Origin: Pisolithus tinctorius
Lineage: Eukaryota; Basidiomycota; Agaricomycetes; Boletales; Pisolithaceae
Direction: 5' to 3'
Assembly: GCA_024663395.1 (NCBI GenBank)
Contig: JANFAH010000009.1
Location: 1,488,001-1,552,000, forward strand
Length of the DNA stretch: 64,000 nt
Under the pieces are notes generated by a model. That model did no database searches. It saw only the letters and a list, made by a program, of their open reading frames with translations, and was not told the origin of the DNA. Every line of letters starts with the position of its first letter. Positions within the stretch are counted from its first letter, which is position 1. A program made the position numbers and the translations under genes. Below, one piece after another: positions 1 through 11,059 of the stretch.

Positions 1-1210
1 TGGAAACCGTGCCAGACCTACTGCTACCACTCTCTTCTCGTCCGTCCTTCCTCACAACTGGAATATAACGTCTATCCTTGGATTTCCTCTGGTGCTTTCC
101 CGATCCGTCATTAAGACTCTCTTGCTCCTTAGCACCAATACCGAGCAGAGCGGGTCGTGCTTGAGGTAGATATGGCTCTACAAGGCCATGTTTTTTCCCC
201 TTGTCCGACTTCGATGCCACTGTTCCCTCTGTCCAACCCATACCACGGAGCATGGCAACACCGAAAGCGGACACAGGAACCCGAGCATAGTCTTCTGCAG
301 TTGCACATTCTGGCAATGCATCAACGTCTTGAAGGAGTGCGTCGGTTTCAGTGACGGCTGGAGTGGGGATGGCATCAATATCAACTGAAGAACCGTCCTC
401 CCCAGCAAGGAGTGCTCGGATCGCCCTTTGATCTTCTGTCTCTTCTACCTCCATGCTATGTTCGTCTGTGCTTTCCGTAACTGCCGTAGTCATCGTTCCT
501 GTCTGTTCCACGACCCCTTCGCTAGGCCCTACTTTTACCCGTTTGCTAACTTGCAGTCCGACCAACTGTGGTCCTGAGTTGATGGTATCCCTCGTTCCAA
601 GCCCTCCCACACTTCCATCTGCACCAGTGGTAGCACGGGCTGAATCTGGAACAAAGATGGAGCGAGAACGTAGGGCGTTTGACTGGGCAGCAGCGCGGCG
701 CTTTCGAGCTGCCTCCCGCCAGTCCGGGTTTGGCAAAGAGGGTATCACTAGCGACGCAGGCTCTGGGGCCTTGCTTTTCTTGTTACTTGCACTATAGGAG
801 GACCCAATGCAGAATAGACCAATTTGTACACATGTGAACACTTTCGTGAGCTCAATCTCGCGGGAACATAGAGTAGGATAAGAGCCAACGCACCGCTGGA
901 CACTGAACTGATCGAACTCGGTAATAAGGTCCTCTTCGACACTTGTACCACCGTCATCACTTGCATCGTCGAGTTCTCTTCCACGACTAGTTCCATCTTT
1001 TGAAAACACTATGCCAGTTTCACCGTCATCGTCCGACCCCTCTCGTGAAGTTGCCAGCGGACTTCCTGTGGCAGAACTTGCACCGGCTAGAAGACGGGGG
1101 AGAGCGGGCACCTTAAACTGGCCATCAGACTCTGGTCCCGTTGATGAAGGTCGAGAGAGATCTGGGGTTGGCCGCCGAACTGTAAACGAGACCTTGGATG
1201 TTGCAGACAT
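1..1210 (-). CDS. SPP2: Spp2/GPKOW-type splicing factor (3' end off the left edge)
   Basis: Exons on the minus strand are 1210..894 and 791..<1, with a 102-bp intron whose phase restores a continuous frame. The N-terminus is serine-rich and acidic and leads to the FDQFSVQR segment. The second exon holds a basic DWREAARKRR stretch and then the G-patch-like Spp2 core: SAFGVAMLRGMGW, followed by EPYLPQARPALLGIGAKE. In the family this domain binds and activates the DEAH helicase Prp2 before the first catalytic step of splicing, in the nucleus. The start at 1210 is the first ATG in frame and lies only 113 bp from the divergent ISA2 start, so the two genes probably share a promoter. The C-terminal end lies beyond the window. 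Confidence 0.9.
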   Translation of the reverse strand, partial: MSATSKVSFTVRRPTPDLSRPSSTGPESDGQFKVPALPRLLAGASSATGSPLATSREGSDDDGETGIVFSKDGTSRGRELDDASDDGGTSVEEDLITEFDQFSVQRCVGSYPTLCSREIELTKVFTCVQIGLFCIGSSYSASNKKSKAPEPASLVIPSLPNPDWREAARKRRAAAQSNALRSRSIFVPDSARATTGADGSVGGLGTRDTINSGPQLVGLQVSKRVKVGPSEGVVEQTGTMTTAVTESTDEHSMEVEETEDQRAIRALLAGEDGSSVDIDAIPTPAVTETDALLQDVDALPECATAEDYARVPVSAFGVAMLRGMGWTEGTVASKSDKGKKHGLVEPYLPQARPALLGIGAKEQESLNDGSGKHQRKSKDRRYIPVVRKDGREESGSSRSGTVS

Positions 1211-1323
1211 GCAGTCGCTAGCAAGTCCAAAGGGAGACACACATCTTCACCGCCAAGTCACGTGCCTCGCTCTGACCGATCCCCTTCCTCCAGCCTCCGT
1301 CGAATTATTTCAACATCAACCAA
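1211..1323. promoter_or_regulatory. shared promoter region between SPP2 and ISA2
   Basis: Only 113 bp separate the divergent start codons of SPP2 (minus) and ISA2 (plus), so both core promoters must lie here or inside the coding regions. It contains short CT-rich runs but no clear TATA box. Inferred from position. Confidence 0.4.
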
Positions 1324-2088
1324 ATGGCGGTCACCAGTGCACTGACTCGGTTGAGTCGGCATACGCAGTGCTGGAGGCAGGCAACCCGTGCCTACCTTTG
1401 CACGTCGGCGTTTCACCCGGACATTCTCAAATATCCCATCTCACGACGTCGGACACCTTCGTACGTCTTTCGACCGCCTCGAAAAATAACTGGAATGTCC
1501 GGTACATGCACTCGCCCGATGTCTTCAAAAGTTCCCCAAATCCCCGCATCTCGCGCAGAAGTTCAGACATCACCGACGCCGCAGGAACTAGAAGATGCTG
1601 AAATGGAGGCTGATATAATACCCGAAGATCAAGTGCAGCTCATGCTCACGGATCGTGCTGCGCAGGTACGTAGGCGCTTACAACGTCATACACATCGAAG
1701 GTAGTTACGTCCGCTTCAGCAATTAAGATTAATTTCCTCTCGGGAAGGGAATTCACAGGCGGCTGTTCGCATTTCCGTCGACTCGGGAGGGTGTCATGGA
1801 TTTCAGTACAAAATTGAACTCGCAACTCAACGTGACCCTGGAGATTAGTGAGTGACTCTGTACACCTGTACACACGGTTTCGTGCGACCGCATTACCCCG
1901 TTTTTAGTCATTTAGTCCATCCCAGCGTTCAACCTTCCAACGTGTACATCGACCCAATATCCCTTTCTATGATCAATGGTTCGACCGTTGACTTTGCTAC
2001 GGAACTCATAGGTAGCTCCTTTCGAGTAGTTGATAACCCTCATGCAAAGGGCGGCTGTGGGTGCGGGGTAAGCTGGGAGATGAAATAG
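1324..2088 (+). CDS. ISA2: mitochondrial Fe-S cluster assembly protein Isa2
   Basis: Exons 1324..1665, 1720..1847 and 1926..2088 give 210 residues; both introns (54 and 78 bp) have GT-AG ends and matching phases. The first ~60 residues are arginine-rich, with few acids, as expected for a mitochondrial presequence. The A-type carrier core follows: DSGGCHGFQYK with the first cysteine of the Fe-S site, then STVDFATELIGSSF and the C-terminal GGCGCGVSWE with the other two cysteines. Isa2 works with Isa1 and the Iba57 protein in maturing mitochondrial 4Fe-4S proteins. Exon 3 is duplicated about 1.7 kb downstream as a dead fragment. The start is the first ATG giving the presequence. Confidence 0.92.
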
Positions 2089-2621
2089 TCGTCGGTGGAG
2101 TTCTGTATCAAATCCACTTGGTCGTGGAGCGCACCGTGCTATTATCCTAGTTCAAATTCGTAAGTAATCGATTTGAATCACTGTTTATAATTTGAGTTTG
2201 TAATGTTTGTCGCATACAGCCACCCATGTTATATAGTCGTTGGTACGTTTCTTAATCCCACACTACCAGCGTAGTAGTGTCGCAGACTAACGGTGTTCAT
2301 CGCGAAACCGCTGGATTGTTTGGCACACGGTAGAGCCTAACTCCAGTCTTGTTCTCAATCATTAATTGTCAGAGATACACCGTTGCGCCGCCTACTTGCG
2401 GATTCGAATGCAAGATCTCGGGACTGGCTTATCCTTATCGGGAGCTCTGTGCCATTCAATTCCACCGGTCAGAAAGCTGAAACTTCCGTATCGAATTACA
2501 TCTACTGGTGCCAGCCTGGAATCGTTTTCCCGCCCAGTCAGGTTAACACCTCTCTCAATAGATTTGGCTCGTATAAGTATCAGTGTTAGAACCCGTCGCT
2601 CGGTCGCTTAGGTTCACCAGA

Positions 2622-3596
2622 ATGTCTTTCAAACTCAACCCACCCTTCCGTGCTGAGTAGTTGGGTTCCTCCTTCGCCCCGACTATCTACTGCGAGTGAG
2701 GAAGCAATTCGACAAGAAAGAAATCACTAATGAGCAACTACGTGTGTTGGAAGACAAAGCCATTGCGGGGATTCTGCGCTTGCAGAGGGGTGTCGGTATC
2801 AAGGCCTTCACAGATGGCGGATACACCTCAGTGACGAGATGATATGTTGTCAGCTGTGTAACTGAGTGCTTTGCTGGCTTGTTTGGGCATCACATATCCG
2901 TCGTAGAAACTGCCATGGAAGAGTATTGCATTATCTTCTAGGTTCTACGACGAGTTCTTCGATCACCTTCAAGGCTTTGCAGGTATGCCATGGTCAGATC
3001 TGGACATCGTCCAGCTGACTGTTGTACCGAAATCCACAACCCACCAACTGAAAATTTCAAGGTAAGTCACCCAGCAGTACTGCAAGTGGTCCGCTGATAA
3101 CAACATTCTCGTAGACATACGTTCCCTATACTAAGGCCTTCCTCGCCAATAGTTTATTGAGAATTATTACAGTGGTTCAGCATTTACTTTTCTGTACTCT
3201 GCTAAATGTCGAGCCTGCGAGCATGACACTGTACAAGCAAGATCAAGTACGTCGAATCAGGCTACCTGCATCAATTCGAATCCCTGAAGGCCGTTGTGCA
3301 GCCAAGTACAGAACATCAAGCTTATCTTGACTGCTCCGGAGTGGTTCCACCTGCGTCGCGGTCCGTCCGTCACATTTGATTCATGATTCGCTTGGTGTAG
3401 CAGGGAAACACCCTTCAGACCGAGTGTGTACGCCAGTCAAGATGAATATTTCGATGATATTGTAGTAGCGTACCCCACGAACTTGAGGTTCTCCACGCCC
3501 TCGGGCTCCACATCGCACAGTTCGACGACTCCTGGTTGCTCGCTTCTACGCCGATCCAGTGCTTAAGGACACGAAGGAAGCTGGCGAAGCCTTATG
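2622..3596 (+). pseudogene. decayed copy of the MetE-like methyltransferase gene
   Basis: It aligns with the intact gene at 4275 but carries a stop (TAG) thirteen codons after its ATG, frame-breaking indels, and damaged splice sites: the acceptor before the 9-nt microexon is TTGG instead of TTAG, and the intron-3 acceptor is CCG instead of CAG. It lacks everything after exon 7 because the duplication junction cuts it there. Curiously, its fourth intron keeps the GT donor (AG/GTAAGT) that the live copy has lost to GC. Not expected to make a functional product. Confidence 0.85.
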
Positions 3597-3625
3597 AACA
3601 AGGTCATCACCCTGAATAATCCCAG

Positions 3626-3788
3626 CGTCCAACGCTCTGGCAACGTGTACATCAACCCAATACCCCTTTCTGTGATTATGGCTCGACTGTTGACTTTGTC
3701 ACGGAATTCACGGGTAGCCCCTTTTGAGTAGTCGGCAGTTACTCTCATGCACGGCTGTGGGTGTGGGGTAAGCTGGAGGATGCAATAG
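3626..3788 (+). pseudogene. dead fragment of ISA2 exon 3
   Basis: About 163 bp match ISA2 exon 3, including the region coding for the terminal glycine-cysteine motif (GGCTGTGGGTGTGGGG), but frame shifts, a TGAGTAG and the absence of exons 1-2 make it non-coding. It marks the start of the right-hand duplicated unit. Confidence 0.82.
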
Positions 3789-4230
3789 TCCCTGCTGGAG
3801 CTCTGCATCAAACGCTTGGTCATGAAGCACACTTGATTATCTCAGCTCCGAGAATCCGTTAGTAATCGCTGTCTGCAATTTGAGTTTGTTATCTTTGCTC
3901 CATACAGCTACTCATGGCCGTTGGTACGTTTTCTATTCTCACACTTCTGTGGTAATGTCGCAGACCAGCGGTGTTCACTCGCGAAGCCGCCTGAATTATT
4001 TGGCTCACGGTAGAGCCTATCTCCATTCCTGTTCTTAATCGTTTGTCGTCAAAGATACACTGTTGCGCCTATGGAAGATCTCTGGAGACATGCTTATCGG
4101 GAGTTCTTTGCCATCCAAGTTCCGTGGATCAGAAAATTAAAGCTTCCGCGTTGTATACATCTGCTGACGCAGCTTGGAATCGTTTTCCCGCTCCAGTCAC
4201 GACAGCACTTCTCTCAATAGATTTGGCTGG

Positions 4231-4240
4231 TATAAATATT
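4231..4240 (+). promoter_or_regulatory. TATA box of the MetE-like gene
   Basis: TATAAATATT lies 35 bp before the ATG at 4275. The same position in the dead copy reads TATAAGTATC (about 2573), so the promoter was duplicated with the gene. Confidence 0.5.
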
Positions 4241-4274
4241 AGTGTTAGAATGCTGGGTGCCTAGGCTTGTCAGG

Positions 4275-5829
4275 ATGTCCTTCAAACACAACCCGCCTTT
4301 CCGTGCTGAACACTTAGGTTCCCTTCTTCGCCCTGATTATCTACTCCAAGCGAGGAAGCAATTCGACAAGAAAGAAATCACTTATGAGCAACTACGTGTG
4401 CTGGAAGACAAAGCCATTGCGGAAGCTTTATGCCTGCAAAGGGAAGTCGGTATCAAGAGCTTCACAGATGGCGAATACAGGTCAGTGAAGAGATGATATG
4501 TCGTCAGCTGTGTGATTGAGTGCTTTTGCTGGCTTGTTTAGGCGTCACATGTTCGTCCTAGAAGCTGCCACAGATGAGCATTGCCTTATCTTCCTTCTAG
4601 GTTCTACGACGGGTTCTTCGATCACCTTCAAGGCTTTGAAGGTATGCCATGGTCAGACCTGGACATCATCATCCAGCTGACCGTTGTACAGAAATCCAAA
4701 ACCCACCAATTGAAATCTTCAAGGCAAGCTGCTCAGAGGTACTTCAAGTGGTCCGCCGATAACAGCCTTCTTGTAGACCTATGTTCCCGATATCAAGGCC
4801 TTCCTCGCCAATAGTGAGTTGAAAGTAATTAGCGTGGTTGAGCACTTACTTTTCTTCACTCTGCTAGACATCAAGCCTGCGGGCACGACACTGTGTACGG
4901 GCAAGATCAAGCACGTCGAATCGGGCTACTTGCCTCAATTTGAAGCCCTGAAGGCCCTTGTGCAACCTGAGGAAGTAAAGAATATTAAGCTTACCTTAGC
5001 TGCCCCAGAGTGGTTCCACCTGCGTCATGGTCCGTCTCTCACATTATTTGACTTGCAATTTTTTGACACGCAACAGGGGAACATGCCTTCAAACCGGGTG
5101 TATACGCTAGTCAAGATGAGTACTTCAATGATATTGCAGCAGCGTACCGCCGCGAACTTCAAATTCTCTACGCTGCCGGGCTCCGTAACGCACAGTTCGA
5201 TGACCCCCTACTTGCTTACTTCTGTGCTGAGCCAATGCTTAAGGGCATGAAGGAAGCTGGCGAGGACTCAGAGGCATTGTTGGATCGCTACATACAGCTG
5301 TACAATGACTTTCTTGTCAGTCGCCCCAGAGACATGACAGTCGGCTTACACTTGTGCCGTGGCAACTTCCGGCACTCCATCCACTTCTCTGAGGGCGGAT
5401 ACGATGCCATTGCGGTGAAGTTGTTTAACGAGATTGACGTAGACTGCTATTACCTCGAATACGACACCGAACGTGCTGGTGAGTTGTTGCATTGGAGTCG
5501 GGACATCCGCGGATTGACCACGACACGCAGGATCATTTGAACCTCTGCGGCACCTTCCGAAGAACAAGACGGTTGTCCTCGGCCTCGTGACAAGTAAATT
5601 TCCAGAACTGGAGGACATGGAAGCACTCAAGGGACGTGTGATGGAAGCAGCGAAAATCATGGCAACCGATACCGGAGAAAGTGAGGAAGAAGCGTTGAAA
5701 CGGATATGTGTCTCCCCGCAGTGCGGTTTTGCCTCGCACTCGGAGGGCAATTTACTTGGTATGGATGATATGAAGAAGAAGTTGGCGTTGATCAAAGATT
5801 TAGCGACTAGCCTCTGGGCAGATGCTTGA
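4275..5829 (+). CDS. cobalamin-independent methionine synthase-like (UROD/MetE barrel) protein
   Basis: Eight exons: 4275..4480, 4542..4550, 4601..4641, 4692..4723, 4777..4813, 4868..5029, 5077..5478 and 5531..5829, giving 395 residues with all phases closing. It covers only the catalytic C-terminal barrel of MetE, the size typical of the short fungal members. Zinc/homocysteine ligands are visible as HLC (in VGLHLCRGNF) and CGFAS near the C-terminus; FSEGGYDAIA and YYLEYDTERAG are family signatures. Likely a homocysteine or related thiol methyltransferase, methyl donor unknown. Exon 2 is 9 nt long; without it the conserved DGEYRRHMFYDG run is broken. Intron 4 begins with GC (AAG/GCAAGC). The gene is the surviving right-hand copy of a tandem duplication. 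Confidence 0.88.
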
Positions 5830-7050
5830 AGCTGTGAAAGTGTATTGATAGCATTTGTATGTAGCCTGTGTAAAACCGCACAATCGAAGCATATGTTTAC
5901 CCTGGCAAATTTGCCTCGTACACGATATAAACTCCAGTTATCAAACTAACCTCAAATCATTTTCTCCAATACCATTTCTCCGAATCCAGACGCCATCGTC
6001 CACTTCTAGAAGCAAGACTTGTGATTTCCTCACAACCTCTTGTAAGTCGCAACAAGTTGGGGGGCACTGGTTTCTACTTACTACTGACAGAGATGAAGAG
6101 CACATTGGTCTCACTGCAGTAAACTAGCCCGAACGTTACACTGTGGTTGACAAGTTGAACGAGGTGCTCCTAATCAAAGGGTGGTGGGCCAGACGCTGAC
6201 TTACTCCCACAGTAACGAATATGACCCCGGCAGGACCAGGGTAGTATACCGGATAATTCAAGCTCTGCAATATACGGACACCTCTCTCTAACTGCAAGTT
6301 CTTGGTATACGTTCCCTAGTTTGGCACTTGGTGTCTTTCAGTCATTCGATCATCACTTACAATCTCCGTGTTGCCAATAGGTTGGAGAGCGACGACTGTC
6401 CTTTTTAGCACATCGGTACCAAATGTCATCTACTGTATTTGTTTCTATATGTCTGGCTTTTCTGTCGCGCATGATGATCAAGTAGGCGTTCCCCAATGAC
6501 GGATGCCTCACGACATTTAAGCCTTGGAACGAACGTGTTTCGAACTGGTGTCACGGCTTGCAAAATGCGTGTGGTCTAAAAAATGTGCTTCCATTCACTT
6601 GTCGAAGAGTGACCGCAAGGGTACCTGTTGATGTCAGCACTTAGGGACGGCAACGGAATTTCTAGAGCAACCCTGCTAGCCGACCTGTGCAGGCCGCGCA
6701 ATCTGCGCTGTAGGTGAATCGCCCTGCACCAGCTGGGGAGACCGAAACAGGGGTATTCAAAATAACTCCCATGGACCACTAAGCATGAACTGCCATCTTT
6801 CTGCCTTCCAGAGCTTGGGCTCAGAGGCAGAGTCTGTGCGGGAAGTATAGTACGGGCTCCACCCCCGCAAAAGAAGTTGGGTAACGTTACGAAGACCTAA
6901 ACAACGCTGAGTAGAACGATCACAAATTCGAAACACGGCCGCCTCAGTGCTGGGATCATGGAAACGCGATAATGGCCGTCATTTATTTCGGGTTTCTAGG
7001 TTTACGAGTTGCGCACCGCCCTAGGGGCGCTGAAACAGATGCCGCCAACC
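5830..7050. other. intergenic, no gene supported
   Basis: Short open frames on both strands lack splice-compatible extensions or recognisable motifs. I see no repeat or RNA gene here. Confidence 0.4.
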
Positions 7051-7057
7051 TATAAAT
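7051..7057 (+). promoter_or_regulatory. TATA box upstream of the small secreted protein ORF
   Basis: TATAAAT sits 72 bp before the ATG at 7123, a normal spacing for a fungal core promoter plus 5' UTR. Confidence 0.4.
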
Positions 7058-7122
7058 CGGAGAGAACAGCGATAGTGCGTAGGTATCATCGTTGATCCAA
7101 AATCGCCTGCCTTGCACTTCCG

Positions 7123-7287
7123 ATGCGCGTCGCTTTTGCCATTCCATATACTCTTCTCATAATCGCTCAGGCTGCATGTGCTTGGCCCCAGAGAGTCCCA
7201 GAAGGAGCAGTACCAGTCAGAAGAACACCCACCTTTGGACCTGGCCCTGAATGTCTGCAACAATGCTTTCCCGAGTGTTTGTGTTGA
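7123..7287 (+). CDS. small secreted cysteine-containing protein candidate
   Basis: A 54-residue frame opens with MRVAFAIPYTLLIIAQAACA, a clear signal-peptide pattern (basic start, hydrophobic core, small residues at the cleavage site). The mature part is short and ends in a cluster of four cysteines (ECLQQC, ECLC). A TATA box precedes it. No family recognised. A GTTTGT just before the stop could be a splice donor, so the true product may be longer. Small cysteine-bearing secreted proteins in fungi are often effectors, but nothing here proves that role. Confidence 0.4.
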   Translation: MRVAFAIPYTLLIIAQAACAWPQRVPEGAVPVRRTPTFGPGPECLQQCFPECLC

Positions 7288-7609
7288 GAATGAAAACACA
7301 CCATTAGCTGGTGAGTTTGCATGCAGGGCTCAAGGACTGGGCATTTACAGCCGTTTACCAGCATGGGATGGTGGTACAACATGCCTTTGATTACTTTTAA
7401 GTATATTAGTAGGATGTCCGTCAGGGAGGAGGGGTTGCCTGGGATGGTCGAATTCTAGTTAGAGCCACGGTTACCACCCGAGACAGACTGCAGCGTCAGA
7501 TTCAAGCTTAGTCAGAATTTGGCTTAGTCAGCGCAATGGGGTGCTGTACAGATACACTTGGCCTAATACACGACGTCGTACCTGGTCACTGAGTTGAACA
7601 TCCGTCATC

Positions 7610-10600
7610 ATGGCCTCCAACAAACCCAATAAACTGGCATTCTTGTCAATGCCAGCACCTGCGTCTTATGTCGCTGGTCTTGGTCGAGGGTGTGTATGAG
7701 AACTTTTGCTTGCGAAATATCGGTGTCTCATATGTCCTTGTAGTGCTTCTGGTTTCACAACTCGTTCGGATATCGGTCCAGCGAGAGAAGGTCCATCAGC
7801 GGAGACCATTGCGTGCGTTTTCTTACTCGCCATTCCTATTTGCCATGCTTACGCTTCCAACAGGGAAGCTCAAGCCAGACGTGGGGAGGAACCCGAGATC
7901 GACTCGGAGCAATTTCAGGATCCAGATAACGAATACGGCCTTTTTGCTGGGACGACTTACGAGGCTGACGATGAAGAGGCCGACAAAATATACGAGGCAG
8001 TGGACCGTAACATGGACGCACGGCGGCGGGCACGGAGGTGTGTGCTTCCCGGTTAGTTCGCGTCGCTTACTCTCATTCATGCATTTCACCCTCTTCTAGG
8101 GAGGCACACGAAAATGACGAGCTTGCAAAGTACCGTGCAGAACGTCCGAAGATTCAGCAACAATTCGCAGATTTAAAGCGCGGATTGGCTGTCATAACCG
8201 ACGAAGAATGGGAGAGTATCCCAGACGTAGGTAATCTCACAAGGAAGAAGAGGAGGAAAGATGAGCGTTTGTTCGTTGTTTCGGACAGCATTCTTGTCGG
8301 CGATAGAGCGCAAACCGAGTATGAAAGCTCTTTGGACATCAAGCAGCAGCAGGTAGGCTAGTTTTTATCGGGCACCTTTCCAGCGCTAACAATTGCTTCG
8401 CGCACCCTAACAGGATGGCTTCGTGACATCTGCGGACGCAGGTGCAATGACGAACTTTGTTGAGATTGGACAAGCCCGAGACAAGATTCTCTCTCTCAAG
8501 TTGGATCAGGTCAGTTCGCGTCACGGTATATCATATCTTTGCTCACTTTCGCTCAGATATCCGGCACATCCAGTGTCTCAGGTTCTGCCACTTCAGTTGA
8601 CCCCAAGGGATACCTTACTTCTCTTAATTCGGTCGTTCTAAAAAGTGAGGCAGAAATTGGTGATATCAAGCGGGCTCGCATGCTGTTCGATTCCCTTGTG
8701 AAATCCAATCCAAAACACGCTCCTGGTTGGATAGCAGCAGCGTGTTTGGAGGAACATGCAGGTCGTATGGTAGCCGCTCGCAAACTGATTAAGGCTGGCT
8801 GCGAACATTGTCCTAAGAGCGAAGATGTTTGGCTTGAAGCCGCACGACTACATGTAAGTGTTTTGAATAATACGCAATGGTGTGCACGGTAGTTGACTTG
8901 TGATCAGAATCAAGACGACGCGAAGGTTATCCTTGCCAATGCCGTACAACATGTCGGGCAAAGCGTCAAAGTCTGGCTTGCCGCAGCTGATCTAGAGCAA
9001 GATGTTCAAGCAAAGAAGCGGGTACTTCGCAAAGGTCAGTACACTCACAACTTCCGCATGGTCAACTATTTCTGATACTCTTTTCAGCGCTTGAACACAT
9101 CCCGAACTCGGTCCGCCTCTGGAAAGAAACAGTCAATCTTGAGACGTCACCTGCCGACGCGCGCATCCTCCTTTCTCGTGCTGTCGAGGTCATCCCCCTT
9201 TCCGTCGAACTCTGGCTTGCTCTCGCTCGCCTCGAAACTCCCGATCGTGCTAAGACAGTTCTCAACAAAGCACGCAAGTCGGTACCAACCTCACATGATA
9301 TATGGATTGCTGCCGGACGTTTACTTGAGCAAGTAGCCACGGCAGACCCAGAGAAATCTTCTGAAGCACGTAACAAGGAACTCGAACCCGTCGATCGCAC
9401 AATAGAGGCGGGAGTGCGTGAATTGCGGCGGCATCGGGTGCTATTAACGCGAGAGCAATGGCTAAAGGAGGCGGAGAAGTGCGAGTCGGAGGGCTCACCT
9501 AGGACGTGCGAAGCGATAGTGAAGGCTACGATCAGTATGGAAATCGAAGAGGAGGATCGATTGGACACATGGGTAGGAGATGCAGAAAGTGCGGAGTCAA
9601 GGGGTAAGGTTGGCACAGCACGGGCAATCTTGGCGTATGCTTTGAAAGTGTTCCCTGATAAGCGGCACCTTTGGCGAAGAGCAGCAGACCTCGAAAAGGC
9701 TTATGGTGATCGGTGAGAATTCCGAGCATTATTTGCCGATCAACTCTCTAATCGAGTAATTAGTGAATCTTTGGATGCTATATTATCGCAAGCCGTACAC
9801 TACTGCCCGCAGGCGGAAGTCCTATGGCTCATGGCAGCTAAAGAGAAGTGGCTAGCTGGCAATGTATCCGCGGCACGGGAGGTACTCGAAAGAGCTTTCG
9901 TTGCAAACCCGGAGAGCGAACAGATATGGCTTGCTGCTGTTAAGTTAGAGGCAGAGAACGGCGAGCTGGGCGTCGCCAGAGAGCTCCTCGTTCGCGCGCG
10001 TACAGTTGCGGACACTGAAAGGGTAAGTCCATTGCGTTGGTTGGGGACTGCCATTTGACGTCATGACAGATTTGGATGAAATCGGCTGTTTTCGAGCGCC
10101 AACAAGGGCAATACGCAGCTGCACTCGAGACAGTCTCTACTGCACTATCGAGGTTCCCCAAATTTGCCAAATTATATATGATTCAGGGACAAATTCATCA
10201 GCTACAGAAAAATTTCGCAGCTGCTCGTGCATCGTATGCTGCTGGGATAAAGGCGTGTCCGAAGGACGTAACGCTTTGGGTACTTGCAAGTAGACTCGAG
10301 GAGCTCGACGGCAAGAGCATTAAAGCACGGGCCCTCCTGGAGAAGGCACGTCTGCTCAACCCAGCTAATGAAACTCTCTGGGCCGAGTCTGTCGGTGTCG
10401 AAGAACGCGCGGGCGGGGCAGGACAGGCAAAAACAATGCTCGCTCGGGGAATGCAGGAATGTCCCACCTCCGGCCTGCTGTGGTCAATGGCCATCTGGGC
10501 AGAACCACGTCCAGCGCGGAAGTCGCGTTCGGTTGATGCCTTGAAAAAATCCAAGGATAACGCTCTGGTAACGTGTACAGTTGCCCGCCTCTTTTGGGCG

Positions 10601-10914
10601 GAGCGCAAGATCGAAAAAGCGCGTGATTGGTTCGCACGTTCAGTTGCTACTGAACAAGACAAGGACATCGGGGATCATTGGGGATGGTGGTTCAAGTTTG
10701 AGAGACAACATGGGACGCCGGTATGTCAGGCTTGCATATAACATGTAGATATTTTCTGACTGTCTTTTAGGAACATGTTGCTGAGGTGATTAAGCGGTGC
10801 GTTGCTGCAGAACCTCACCACGGGCCTGTATGGCAATCAATGGCGAAAGACGACAAGAATGTTGGAAAGGGGACGAAGGAGATCCTGGAGTTGGTGGCTG
10901 GTGCGCTGCAGTAG
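7610..10914 (+). CDS. PRP6: pre-mRNA splicing factor Prp6 (U4/U6-U5 tri-snRNP)
   Basis: Eleven exons: 7610..7689, 7744..7812, 7864..8037, 8100..8352, 8414..8509, 8557..8853, 8908..9034, 9088..9712, 9764..10022, 10070..10720 and 10771..10914, totalling 924 residues, the usual fungal length. The N-terminus ([20 protein letters not shown], then [13 protein letters not shown] and [12 protein letters not shown]) is the PRP1 domain; the rest is a run of HAT/TPR-like helical repeats (for example [39 protein letters not shown]). Prp6 bridges U5 and U4/U6 snRNPs in the tri-snRNP. All introns are 44-63 bp. It runs convergently into HOS3, with only 145 bp between stop codons. Confidence 0.95.
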
Positions 10915-11059
10915 TTAATTCAGTGTATCTTTCGGACGTCACTGTCTTTTATACTTTCAATTTGTAGTTTGTGCTGGGACGCAGCAACATAGGCTCCTTA
11001 GTGGGAACTGGTACTTCAGCCGCGCGAAATGCATCCCCTTGAAGACAATAACAAGGAAA

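Larger units (their letters stand above)
1921..5265. repeat. tandem duplication covering ISA2 exon 3 to most of the MetE-like gene
   Basis: The stretch from about 1921 to 3595 matches the stretch from about 3621 to 5265 along its whole length, with many substitutions and small indels. Each unit runs from the intron/exon-3 boundary of ISA2 (CCCAGCG), through the intergenic region with its promoter, to a point inside exon 7 of the MetE-like gene (GAAGGAAGCTGGCGA). The junction lies at about 3596-3620. The left unit has intact ISA2 and broken MetE; the right unit has a broken ISA2 fragment and intact MetE. Confidence 0.88.

Noticed and set aside
10198..10668. 156-codon minus-strand open frame
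   Set aside because: Antisense to PRP6 exon 10; a codon-bias shadow.
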